Source: Callaeas wilsoni (lineage: Eukaryota; Chordata; Aves; Passeriformes; Callaeidae). Taken from it: a stretch of DNA of 64,000 bases. Location of the stretch: contig VWPU01012691.1 in the NCBI GenBank assembly GCA_013398955.1, positions 310,001-374,000 of the forward strand, read 5' to 3'. Below the pieces are notes generated by a model. The model saw nothing but the letters and a program-made list of their open reading frames with translations, was not told the origin of the DNA and made no database searches. Below are positions 24,457 to 36,272 of the stretch, piece by piece. Each line of letters opens with the position of its first letter. The stretch's first letter is position 1. Both the position numbers and the translations under genes were made by a program.

Positions 24457-24649
24457 TATCAAATCCCCTGCTCAAAACAGAGTCAATTATTGCAGGTGGT
24501 CCAAGATCATGCCCAGAAATGTTTTGACTTTCCCTAAAGATGGAGACTCTGCAACCTTTCTAGGCAATCTGTTCCAGTTTCATTACACTCACAGTAAAAG
24601 AGTTTAATGGGAATCTCCTGTACTTCAGTTTGAGTCTGTGGCTTCTTGT

Positions 24650-25262
24650 TCAGTGACCTGAACGCTCTTCCCTCGAGGCTGAACAACCCCAACTCTGCCT
24701 CTCCTTGTTTAGGAGGTGCTCCAATTCCTTAAGCATCTCAATGGCCTTTTGCTGGACTTGCTCTGGTACGACAATTTCCGTCTTGTGCTGGAAAGCGCAG
24801 AGGTGTGCACAGCACTCTAGAGGGGTCCCCATTGCTGAGAAGAGGGGCAAGATCTCCTCGCTGGACCTTCTGGTCACGCTCTGCCCACTGCAGCTGGGGA
24901 AACCAACGGCCTGGTTTGCCACAAGGGTGCACCATTGGTTCATGGTCAGCTTGGAGATCCACAGGACCCACAGGTTCTTCTTTGGAAAGCTGCTTTCCAA
25001 CTGTTTGGACTCCAGTATGTATTGGTGTGCAGAATTGTCCCTCCCTGTGTCCAGGGCTCTGTGTTTCCCTCAGGTGTCTTCACGAGATCCCTGTTGTCCC
25101 ATTTCTCCAGCCTGCTGGAGGTTTCCTGAATGGCACCACAACCAACTGGTGCATCCATCACTCCTCCCCGTTCTATAACACCTGTAAATTTGTTAAGTGT
25201 GCACTTTGTCCCATCAACCAGGCCGTTAATTAAGCTGCTACACATCACCAGCTTCAACATTA
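24650..25262 (-). pseudogene. broken CR1 reverse transcriptase (ORF2) relic
   Basis: On the minus strand the order is a LVDGTKCTLNKF segment; a catalytic box reading F-T-G-V instead of F-A-D-D (about 25177-25188); then, in another frame, KNLWVLWISKLTMNQ, ILPLFSAMGTPLECCAHLC and the C-terminal block LNKERQSWGCSASREERSGH. Both catalytic aspartates are lost and the frame changes at least once. This is the C-terminal half of CR1 ORF2 and is inactive. Confidence 0.93.
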
Positions 25263-25285
25263 ATCCCTGGGGTGTTCCAGTTATC

Positions 25286-28200
25286 TTTTCTACTTATTTG
25301 ACATTTATCCTGATTTCTGTCTCTTTCAAGAACACAAATCTGCTCTTAGTCACCCTTTTCTGTTCAGATCTTTAGATAGAGTAGTGTAGAGATACTTTGG
25401 TTTGGTCTTTGGCAATAAACAGAACTGGATTTACCAAGTTACATAACCCTAGAAAGATTCACTTTTGAGAAAGGCAAGATCCTTGGCTAGGATAAACCAC
25501 CATGTTTCATCAAGTGTGTCCTGCCAGACTTGCATTGGCTTAATATTTGTCTCCAAAAGCTCCTTTTGAAGTCAGTGAAGTCCTTATTGCCATTCCTGTG
25601 GAATGAGAAATATTGCACTCCTAATGTAATTTTTTAAGTAGAGCAGAGACAAGAATTTTCCTTACCAAGAGGCTATTATAGTTTCGTGAACTATACAGTT
25701 TAAACTATGGCTCCAGCGTGAGGGAAAATAATGATGAAAGAATGATCACACAGTAAATAATTTTCAGCCCACAGAAAGAGCATTTTTGCTCTCCCACACA
25801 AGTCCAAGGATGATAAAAAAACTCGAGACTGGTAATGATAACTTGATTTTCTCCTGCACTGCCCCAGCCTAAATAGTGTAATTTTCCTGTCATATAAAAA
25901 TATCTGAATGACAACAAGGCAATACTGTAGTTCTGCACCCTGCTTAGTATCGACCTTAGGTGCAAATTGCCAGTTCGCTACTCTGAGGAGACAGTCACCT
26001 GTCTTCTCTTCCACTTAACCTTTCTTTACATGAAATAATTCAGATACCTTGTGCCTCTACGAGTCGTCCATCGGAGTCCTCCTGCGATGCAGAGATAACA
26101 AAAACTCACGTGACGTTGATGGCGCTTGCCCTGGGTCCTCAGGGGACGGGCTGTGATGCAGCGAGATGTGCATCACACAGCCACAGTGGGCATGGGAGAA
26201 GGGGCCAAAGGGGAGGATATTTCACCTTGCCTTCCGCTATAGGATGTGCTTAATGAATTAAACGCTTCCTAAACCAGCACACCGTGCCTTGTCCAAGCCC
26301 GTGCACTTCTTTTTTTTTCAGTGGCAGGTTCACAATCTGACATTCATCTTTCTGAGTGAGAATAAAATAGGTTAAATGGAGTAAAAATGTTACTCTGCTA
26401 AAGATGCAGAGACTTGCATCCACTACACCACCTGTTTTGTAGCAGCCTTGTGCAGGATTGCTGTGGCATTCACATCACCAATCTGGAAGTAACGTCCATC
26501 TTTCGTGGTTTTGCTGTGACACCTTGCCAGACCTCTTTACTGAAAGCCAGGTGAATTAAATGAGCCTAAAAGCAATAAACTATATACTTTACCCTATCAT
26601 CATTGAAAAGAATAAGATTTTACTTCCAGCCACTTTCAGAGATTAAGGTTCGCTCCAAGCATTTTGTGTGACTTTTAGAGTTCTCTTTGTACAATACCAG
26701 AGGAACAATAAATTGTTACTACAGTCCATAAAATCATTGTAAATATAATACATCTCAGTTGATACAAATCAACTTTGTTAGGATTTTATATAACAAAGAT
26801 GAGCCTTTCAATGATGAGCAATAGTTCAGTCTTTTATTAGTTGAACTAGAGAAGGTTTTTATCTTGCATTTGTGAAGAGACAGTTAAGACATAACTTCCA
26901 GGGTTCTCATCAAATGGATTTAGAAGATTCCACATCAAAAAAGCAAGAGACGCAAAGGGTTACTAGAGTTCATCAGGTAATTGTAAAAATTACAAAGAGA
27001 TATCTTGGGTATTTGTAAAGTTTCACCATTGAGCATTGCAAACATCATCATTTTATCTACATTAAGTGCCCAGCAAGGATTTTAATAGGCAGAATTTAGA
27101 TGAAAGAACACAAAATGTTGATGATATCAGATACAAACCAGGTAGGAGGCAAGGAGTTAAGGTGAATACAACAGGCAGCTTCTGAGCAGCTCTTCTGCGA
27201 AAGAAAATACAAAAAATATTTTTCACATTTTATCCTTCAAAACTAATGCAATATTAAAAAGATAACATCAATAAAACCAGAAAGAATTCACGACTAATAA
27301 TGCAGAGTTTGTCCAAAGCCTAGTATGAATCCTGTCACTGCTAGTTGCAAAGCTCTTATGCCTCCATGTATTCTTATTGCTTTTTAAAGCAATCTGGACT
27401 TGAAAGCAATCCAAAGCTGCATTGTTATGTTGTAAATTGATGTACATCAGCGTTAAACCAGTCATTAGTGTGAAGGGAACCAGAAGAAGACAGGGAGGAC
27501 ATAAATTATTCAGCACACAGGGCCTCAGCATTCAGCATAACATTTTTCCATATGCTTCCCTTTTTAATATAAAAAATAAATGTGCACACATATACACACA
27601 CCCACACTTACAAACTTTTCTATGAACCCTTCAATTCTGAGCCTCTCTGAGATAATACCACACAGGTTTAATCCAAATGCTTAGTCCAATTGTCTTCACA
27701 ATGGCATTATTGTATCTTTTGTATTTGTTGAGTAGATGGACAAATATGCTAAGTCTGGTGTTGAATAAGAGGTACCCACGGTAAGGTTTTCAAACCTCTC
27801 AGGTTCTGACCTGTTGTTTTTGTTAAGAACATGATTTGTTTAAAATTACATGCTTTTCACAATTTTAGCCATCATATATTGTACTAAGACCAATAGACCC
27901 CATTTGTGTTCATACCTTTCATGGTTCTAATTAATCATGCTACATGTTGAAAAAATACTCAGCCACTTTACAGAGAAATTATTTCTGCAGCTGGTAACCA
28001 GTCATAAGAGAAAGATGTCTTAAAAGGGATGTCTTATAACCCAAGAGTGTACCAAAGAGGAAAACAAAAAGGGCTCTTCTCTATCAAAGAAATAGAAATC
28101 ATCATTTTTTAAAATCCAATTTTCTTTTACAATTTTCTCTGTGTTTAATGCACAGGCTGCACTAAGTCAAAACTTAATTTGAACCAGGCAATGCCATTTT

Positions 28201-31097
28201 CAAATTTATAATCAATAATAAAAAAATGTTATCATGTATTTCTGGTGCCACAATGGAACATTTATGAAGCTGTATCTGTCCACTCCCATTTGCATGAAAT
28301 ATTTGTGGTCCTACCATGAGTCACAAACCTCAGAACTTAAATTTGAAACACATGTTTCCTAATAGCCTCTCTTTAATAATGTATCTGTGTTCCTAATCAG
28401 TGTGAGTGAAATGTTTTCATAATTTAATAATAAAGTGGGTACATTCAGAATCTTGAACAGGTGAGGATAAATCATGTTTGCCTGTGAATAACAGCTTTTA
28501 TCATTTACTCAGTGGGATCATAATATATTCTTTCAATCTGCACCAAAGGTAGTAGCAGGAAGCGATTTTATAGATTTCTTGGTAATCTGAGCTGATGTTA
28601 TACCTGTTACAGGACACTTCCAATAAAATAGAAACACAGCAGGATGAAAAAAGATACAAATGGTGTATTTATACCAGTCAATAAAAGCATGACTCTGTAA
28701 TAATAGAAAATTTGTTCATGAATTGTGAAGTACCAGTGGCTCAGTTGGTAAGGTATTAAAGTAATTCGTGTCCTGCCTTTGTAACTTTTTCTTACAATTG
28801 TACCTTTAATTTGCTGTCTTATTTTCATTGGCAATGAGAAAAAGTAAGCCAAGTACTTTCATGGACCTTAGAATCAAAGCTGTTTGGTGGAATGAGTTTT
28901 TATTTTGTAGATCATTCCCTGTAACAAGAAGGAAGTCTTGCACACATGGACACATGAACTCATTTCTAATGGCTCAAGTTCATGTTTTAGAAGTTGTATT
29001 TTAATGAAGCAAGGCATATTTTGTTTGAGATGCCAGGTCTACTTAGCAACTGAGCATGGAATTGTTTCCAAAAATGTTAAGCAGTGTGAACTGCTCTCTG
29101 CAGGTAATGCACATCAGTAAAAGCTTTTCTCCTCTTTGCCGAAACTCTGCAGATTTTGGGGGTGCTGCCATTATGCACAAAGGTTGTGATTTGGGCTCAG
29201 TTTGCAGGACAGAGTCAGTAATTTGGAAAAGAATGTTGCAGATATGGAAGTTAATGTGTGCCAGAGTGTGCCAGACTCTGACCCTGGTCACACTACTGAA
29301 ATTCAGAGCCATTACAGAATGAGTAAAAATTATTCTGCTTTATGGTTAATCTCAGTAAGCTGTGATTCTCATCAGAGTGAGCCTTGAATTACTTTTAAAT
29401 CAGGAAATGAAAATTAAATACATTGAAGAGAAATAGGGGTAGCCATACTGCATTGCAAGTGTAATTTCTATGTCTGGCTGGAGGTGACTTTTATAGCTCA
29501 GTTATTCTCTAAATTTTGGTAAATAAAGCTGGTTTGGCACATTTAGTTTTCTAGTCTCCATTCTTTTAACTGTGTATTTTCCAAAGTATTTTAATGTCTA
29601 AAGGGATATTTCTCTATTGCTTTTGCTTTACCAGATGTACATGTACATTTGTTATTTTTTTCCTGGATAGGAAATTCTGATTTTATAAACATGTACTTTT
29701 AAAGCCTAAAATTCTAACCACATTCAGGCTGTAAGGGAATGTTCTTTCTACCTTCCACAGGAAAAAAGAAATCACGAGTGGTATAAATTTTGCATCTCAT
29801 TTCCTCTTTAGTATATAAATCTTGTGTGAAGGAAATAGGGCCTCCATTATCTCTTAGAGATGAAACAGCTTCTAATATGGATAGTCTGCATTCCCTCTGT
29901 CATGTTCCTGGGGGATAGGTTAATAAATAATGAACTAAATGTCATATTTTGAAGTCTCTTAGTTCATGGTGATGCAGCCTTCTTACATGTTTATTAAATT
30001 TCAATCTTCATTAGACAAGGTTAGTGGAGAATTAGGTCCCTCTTGTATTGACTTAGCAATGCAGAGCTATAAAATAAATAAAAAGCAGATATATTTGCAC
30101 ACTTTTTAATCGTCTATGGTCTTTCCTTCATTCTGACTGTGCTAGGTACCCTTCCTATGACTGAATCAGATGAAATATTTGTAAATTTTGACACTGTCCA
30201 TTGTAAAGGTGAAAAAGGGAAAAGAAGATTTGAAACTGCATGCTGGATTTGAGCTGACAATTTTAAGCAACTGACAAACAAATCTGAGAAAACTTCTTTA
30301 AAAAGTTCCTACTTAGCACAAAATGCCCAAGACCTTGAGATCTGTTTGGATCCAAGGCACAGAATACAGAAGCAAAGAAAGACTGCTTAATGAAAATTAT
30401 TACCTGAAAATTGATTGTTGCAGCTGGAAAAGGTGAGAAGCAAATCCCCAGCTGAGAGGTCACTTCTTTATAATTACAAACACACAACTCTAATAGTAGC
30501 AACATGCACGATCACACATGAGGAACCTGTTAAGACAGCTAAGTACAATATATGTAGGAAATAGTTATAGTGAATTCTATAATTAAGAAAAGGATTTTGG
30601 AAAACCATAAATTTGAAATGGCATCATAGTTGAGAAACAATTTGGTAGAAAATAGCAAAAATTTCTGAGGGAAAAGGAAAATAAAAAATACTACACAAAG
30701 ATAATATTGTCAGTGGCAAGATAGCTGTCTAGTTAAGAGGAACTTGAAATTCACTAAACTATTTCCTCTGGTAATAGATGGAAAATCATTAGGTGGCATT
30801 AATATAGAAACTGTAAGGAAGGTCAGCTAAAAAGAGACACAGTGAGTAAAACAGCGAAAGAACTATGGGATTGGAAAGCGATTATAGAGAGATCCCAAGA
30901 TTATTGGTGTGGTGGGATATGAGGGTGGAAAAGGGTGTGAGGAGAAGTATTTGTGCTATTCTTGCCACTTTCCATGCTGTTTAGGGCTCTCTAGGAGAAC
31001 AGAATGCAGCTCCGACCACTCCTGAGTGAGGAGCGCGCTTTCAGCCGGGGCAGACTCCGGCAGGGTGTCAGGATGGGCACAGGAGCAGAGCCTTTCC
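25286..31097. other. unique stretch, no gene recognised
   Basis: Almost 6 kb lack a recognisable repeat apart from short CA-rich sequence near 27588-27606. A small CpG-bearing patch with an overlapping E-box and CRE lies at 26060-26180. A 14-bp palindrome lies at 29635-29648. Open frames are short and unlike any known protein. Confidence 0.65.
26060..26180. promoter_or_regulatory. CpG-bearing patch with overlapping E-box and CRE
   Basis: CpG dinucleotides are clustered here against a CpG-poor background. CACGTG (26107-26112) overlaps TGACGT (26111-26116), giving joined bHLH and CREB/ATF-type motifs. It is too short for a CpG island. It could be an enhancer, a decayed repeat or an exon remnant. 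Confidence 0.3.
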
Positions 31098-31445
31098 TTG
31101 CAGGAGGACACAGAGAGCCTGGCTTGTTTAGCCTTGCAAAACACAGACGAAGGCAGGATGTGATTGCTCTCTATAAACTTATCAGGTGGATAAACACCAG
31201 GGAGAAAAACTGCTTAAACTAAAGAGCAACGTTGGTCCAAGAACAAATAGTTATAAATTGCCCATGAATAAATTTAGGCTGGAAATTAGATAAGTTTTCT
31301 AATCCTCTGGTGAGTAAGGTTCTGAAACAGTCTTCCAGAAAGAATAATAAAGGAAATGGGGAATCTAGTAGGTTTTAAGAAGGGGCATTAAATAGTTTTT
31401 GAAAGGGATTATATGGTGTGGGTGCCTGTGATGAGCAGATTGGAT
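31098..31445 (+). mobile_element. old CR1 LINE copy, 3' part
   Basis: The series 'gagcctggcttgtttagccttgcaaaac', 'gattgctctctataaacttatcagg.ggataaacaccaggga', 'ataaatttaggctggaaattaga', 'ggttctgaaacagtcttcc' and 'gcctgtgatgagcagat' follows the 3' end of ORF2 and the following UTR of an older CR1 lineage that is also found in turtles and crocodilians. It differs clearly from the younger 'ttcaaggccagg' copies in this window. Several stops break the frame. The preceding 100 bp (31000-31090) are GC-richer and unassigned. Confidence 0.9.
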
Positions 31446-33993
31446 TCAGTGGCCCAGTGGACTGTTTCCTATTTTATAAGCAGATATTCCAGTCAGACTG
31501 ATTCCAATGCATTATATCCAGCTCTTTACTCATGGGTGTCCTGTTTGAGTGGAAAGTGATACAAATGGAGGAGTCCTCCCTGGCAGTCCTAAACCAGAAC
31601 TAATAATTTACTTTCCTGGTGTATTTTATGTGAACCTGAAGGTAAAAGCCATCAGAAAATGGAAACAAGTAGAACATTTAAAGCAGGTTGCTTGCTGTAC
31701 AAAACAAATTACAAAGAGAACAAAAAGGCACTTGATGTCCCTAAGAAAATTCGCATTTTACAAATAAAAATAGTCAGCAGCTAGATAGGGAAATATGAAG
31801 AAATAATGAGGGCCTTTGGCCAACATGCTGACTAGCTGTGTTAGCACGTGGCAAGCTTTTTGTAAATATGTTAAAGGTGAATTTTGAGCAGGAAAATAGG
31901 GTGACGGTATTTACGGGAATTTGCTTTAAAGCTTGCATGGCAGGGAAAGTGGGAGGGCAGAAGAAGGTGCATTAGTGGGGGCAGAGAAGATAAAGGTGTA
32001 AAGAGAGAGAGGTGATAGAAAGGCAAGGCTGCAGGTGGTGTGGAGCCATGAAATTGAAGGGAATGGTTTCCACTGAATGCATGGGAATGCAGCAAGCAAG
32101 GAAAACAAGATAGTACCAAAGTGACAAAAACAGAAAGGAAAATTTGCCGTGCCATTTCCATTGGAGACAAGCAAGTTAAAATTTCATGTTTCAGGGGAAA
32201 AAAAGTGGCATGCAAAAGCAGCCTAGAAAACTTCAGTGAAACTTGAGTCTCAAAATGTGACTCCATCATGAAGATATTGCACATATAGGGAATTTAGTAA
32301 TTCCAACAGTATCCTTAAATTGTCTAAAAATGGACATTCCAGATGGTTACAGATGCTCAGTTACCTTTGACTCACAGTGAGCCACCAGCTCTTCAAGGAC
32401 TCATATGGATGTTGTTAAAAACGCTCTCTCTAAAATCCAGGTGTAAAAGTTGTCTTTAGCAGAAGATAGGACATTTCATGGGTGTTTTCTTCCTTCTGCA
32501 CTTGTGATGGAAACCAATTCATGTCAGACCTAGCATTTCAGTTTTCACTGTATACAGTTATAACTTCAGAGAATTATTGCCTTTGATAGATATGCTCTGT
32601 TTCTTGAGTATGGCCTTTATGTACTCAATCTACTCCTTTTTTCTCCCAAGTGATATTTAGCAATTATTGTTACTTAATTCCTGAATGAAAAATTACAGGG
32701 CCCTGCTCAGTAATTATCAATGACCTTTCAGTGCAGAAAAATGCAGCTGATGGGATGCAATGGGGCTGCCACAGGCAGGCCGAGTGTTTGGACAGGTACC
32801 AGCAAGAATGCTGTCCCTCCCCTGAGCTGCCCTTTGTTGGAGCCCAGTGCAGATGTAGGGTAGAGCTTTGAACAAACTTTTCTGCTTGCTGCTTGTCATG
32901 AGGCACAGTGAGGAGGTGACAGGCAGCAAGGAGCAGCTAGCTATGAAAAAGCCTAGAAAAAAGCCCAGCAAAGCCCAAAGCGCTAAAACTCCTGGTGGAA
33001 GCTTCCCTGCTCTTTCTTCAGGTGACTCCACATGGATTCATCTCTGCTGATTTATGTTTGGTGCAATAGACACAGCAAAGAAGAAATATCTTCTGTGATA
33101 GTCACTGAGTGTTGCTACATGGGAACCACCCTTCCTGGGGCAAAGCTTGCCCTCTGTTCATAGAGGGAGCAGCACAATACTTTTCTGAGCTTTGAAACAG
33201 GAGCAGAGTTGGTCCATGTGCTTCTACAAACATTATTCCTCAAAATATCCATTTAAATTTGTAAACAGGGCACTTTCCACATATGTCCATTGCTGTTCCT
33301 GTATTATTCTTCTAAGAAGGTCCTAACACTTCAGATATTCCTTTTATTACTCTTGCTTCCTTTTCTAATCTAAGAGGAACTAAGTTTAAAAAGTAGTTCA
33401 CTTTTCTAGTTTTGACAGGATTTTGCTCAGTCCATAGTTGTACTAACCCACATATGTCTGGAAGAACCCATCATTCCCACAGTAAGTGAAAACCATTTCT
33501 TTAATGGTGTAAAATTGCCGTGTATTCCTTGGTTACTCAGGCTTTAACAGCTTTTCTTCCTGAATCATTCGCCCTGCTAAGTGCTACATTCATAGAAAAA
33601 CCTGTCACCATTATTAATGGACATTGTGTTGCAGAACCCCAGTGCCAAAGCATTATCTGTAACTATCTGCATGCTGTTTATGTGTAGGTAGATCCAGGGG
33701 CACACGCAGGTAAGATTTTCATACCTATCTGACACCATGACAAGCAATAGTGCCTTAAAATTGGACAGGATCAAGAAACTGGGAAGCATCTTCACAGAGC
33801 CCATGTGTCAGAAAGGGTTATATATTTAAGGAATTTTTTCCATCCACTGACTCAGAGTAAACTGTGGGAGCTGCTCAAACCACACCATTTAGGATGGGAA
33901 GTGAAGGCGACTTCTGTCTCAGTACTAGGAGTCTAATTATCCATTTGGAAATCAGCCAAGATCCCATATCTAACACAGATATAGTATTCCATA

Positions 33994-34212
33994 TTAAATG
34001 ATGCAAATTTTTAAGAACCACATGTCGCCAACTTTCCGCTGCACTTCCTTATTAAAGACATTTTCAGCAGCCTCTTGTCTTCTGATAACATAGACATTAC
34101 CTCGGGCTTGACACAGAGTATCAGACTGCCTAGTGAATGCATCCACTCTGGCGCTTTGTCTCACAGAGAGGGCTGCCATGAACATCCTCACCAAGCTGTA
34201 TATCCCACACAT
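33994..34212 (-). other. coding-like open frame of unknown nature, 72 codons
   Basis: The frame stands out for its mixed codon use and CpG content against AT-rich surroundings, and it can be read upstream of its first ATG for some residues. The protein is basic and polar in its middle (for example RRQEAAENVF) and has no signal peptide or membrane segment that I trust. I recognise no family. The opposite strand is also open over most of the interval, which is common in conserved non-coding DNA. No clear splice signals flank it. It may be an exon remnant, a retrocopy piece or a conserved element. Confidence 0.2.
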
Positions 34213-35099
34213 CCCGCTAATCCTGGCAGATCTGAGGAGATAACTCCTGAGGTTGAGTGGCTGCGGGTGGTGGGATGCTATTGAGTGGAAAACAGAAGAG
34301 AAATCTCAGCGCCGGTATCTTTGCTGCGAATCACCACCACATCCAACCGGCATGATATATTAATTTATAATTAAATGTTGACTTTTTTCCCCCTAAGGAT
34401 ATTTTGGCTTCTAGACCAGCACAGTTCATTAGTTAGTCGCTGTGTTTGGTTCACTTATTGTCATGCCTTTGATCACTTTCCCTCTAACTGATCATGTCAG
34501 AGTGGATACCAAAAACCTTTATGCTTGTTTGTAATTGCAGGCAGAACATTCCTAAGCAAAGAACAGCATTTTCTCAGCCTCAGTCTTTGCTTCTCATGAC
34601 AATTCCCTTATTTCATTGAAACTGATGGAACTTGCTCAGAATCTATGTTTTGTGTCATGATGGTTTCTTTTCCTGGTATCTACTGTATCAGCATAACCAG
34701 CCTTATTTTCATCAGACTGTCTAGAGATTATTAAAATGAGTAATTCTTGCTAGTTGAGATGAAAAACGGGGATTTTTAAAAAAAATCTATGTGAGAGAAC
34801 ATCAATGCTATTAGTGCACTATGTCTATATGAACTCTAAATAATTGTATTTCTTTGCTTAAATATAGTGCATAATAGAATTCCTGTTCTGCATCAACCCT
34901 CTGAGGATAATGGTGTTTCTATCCGTCAGAAAGCAAAGATATAGAAAACATGAAGTTTGTAAGAAGCCTGATTAGAATTTAAGTACCTTATTTCCAGTAT
35001 AATTCCCTTTACCTTAGTTACCAATTGATTGAACTTTCTTACTAAAAACAGCAGGTGTCTAGTTCTTTACAAGATATTTTCTAACTTTTTATAGCCATT

Positions 35100-35136
35100 A
35101 AAAAAAAAAAAACCAAAACAAAACAACAAAACAAAA
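35100..35136. repeat. A-rich simple tract
   Basis: A13 followed by repeated ccaaaa/caaaa units. It has no attached element body. Confidence 0.85.
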
Positions 35137-35992
35137 TTGTTTAGTGAAAAAAAAAACAGAGCTGAAAACACTTTTTAGGAACCTTGTCAACCTTGATGAT
35201 GTGCAGATGATATCTGCTTGTTAGAATGCACCATCAACTTTATAAAACATTTCTTACATTTCTTGCAGCTTTTGCTACGAATAGCACCTGAGACTCCTGT
35301 AACTGAAGGATTAATGTATTTTTTAAACCTGCCTCTTTAATCTTTCAGTATTTCTCTGAGCATTTGTCAGAACTTTGCGCTTATGCACCTTCATTAACTC
35401 CCCTGTACAGTCACTCAGTTTGGATTCGTTTACTGTAACTTCAACCATCTAGAAGTTACTATGGGGAGTAAATGAGCTTTCTGCAGGGACAGCTGATCCC
35501 TCACTGGGACACACGTCTGATACACACAGAATTATTTTCTTCTGAAGTTGTTTATCTCTCTTCACTGACTACAGAGAATGCCAAGGCAATAACCCTTAAA
35601 GAAACATCAAATATTTTAACAGCTAAAGTGATGAGACAAATTTCTTTGCCTTCTGTTTTGTTTATGCAGTTGAGTTACAGGAGAGGGAAGGACAGGTTTC
35701 AATTTTTTTAACAAGGTATCATGATTATGCATCAAACAGCACAGACAAAATTGAAAACTATTTTGGCTCATATTTTTAAATTAACAGTAATGGAAATTAT
35801 GTCCCCCCTACATTCATGCATATTACTGGAATCTCTGCCTATGACTGTAGTTCTGTATCTTAACTGCAACAGCCCTGCTGCAGAGCCAAGAGGCAATTGA
35901 GGTATTTGTCCCCTGCTAAATTTTGGTGTGACTTGATATAACAACCTAGCTGGGTTTGTCACCAAAAGGGATCATCCCTCTTTCCCCATGCA

Positions 35993-36272
35993 TTCATAGA
36001 GTCACAGAATCATAGATTCATTTAGGTTGGAAAAGATTTCCAAGATCATGGAGTCCAACCTTTGACTGAACACCACCATAATCTACTAAACCATAACACT
36101 AAATCCGTATCAAGTTGCTTCTTGAATTCTTCCAGGGGTGGTGACTCCATCATTTCTCAAGGCAACCCTTTCCAGTGTTTGGCAGCCCTTTCAGTGAATA
36201 CATTTTTCCAGATGTCCAACCTGAACCTCCCCTGGTGCAGCTTGAGACCATTTTCTCTTGTCCCATCATTAG
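35993..36272 (-). mobile_element. CR1 LINE, 5'-truncated, reverse orientation
   Basis: It starts on the + strand with 'tcatagagtcacagaatcatagattca' (reversed tail) and runs through 'atggagtccaacctttgactgaacaccacc', 'caaccctttccagtgtttggcagccc', 'gatgtccaacctgaacctcccctggtgcagcttgagaccattt'. It is the same type and nearly the same length as the copy at 7784, so both belong to one subfamily. Confidence 0.95.

Larger units (their letters stand above)
24266..25285 (-). mobile_element. CR1 LINE, 3' half, reverse orientation, interrupted
   Basis: The element begins on the + strand with the reversed tail 'agaatcactggatagttg'. After an interruption (24320-24456) it continues through the reversed 3' UTR, the end of ORF2 and the reverse-transcriptase palm, up to 'attaatccctggggtgttccag', which is the reversed PQG-type block. 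It is one of the longest CR1 copies in the window. Confidence 0.95.
31446..35992. other. unique stretch, no gene recognised
   Basis: No transposon or RNA gene was seen. A purine-rich tract at 31930-32110 produces a long but low-complexity minus-strand frame. An A-rich tract lies at 35100-35136. A coding-like 72-codon minus-strand frame is at 33994-34212. Confidence 0.6.

Noticed and set aside
27588..27606. CA-rich stretch as microsatellite
   Set aside because: It is interrupted by TA and CC and is too imperfect and short for a separate repeat entry.
28731..28805. tRNA-like A box (TGGCTCAGTTGG at 28737-28748)
   Set aside because: The match to the internal promoter is perfect, but no GGTTCGAAT-type B box, anticodon stem or acceptor pairing follows at the right distance.
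31871..32284. 137-codon minus-strand open frame
   Set aside because: It is the complement of a purine-rich tract, giving a Ser/Leu/Pro/His-rich low-complexity product with no family resemblance.
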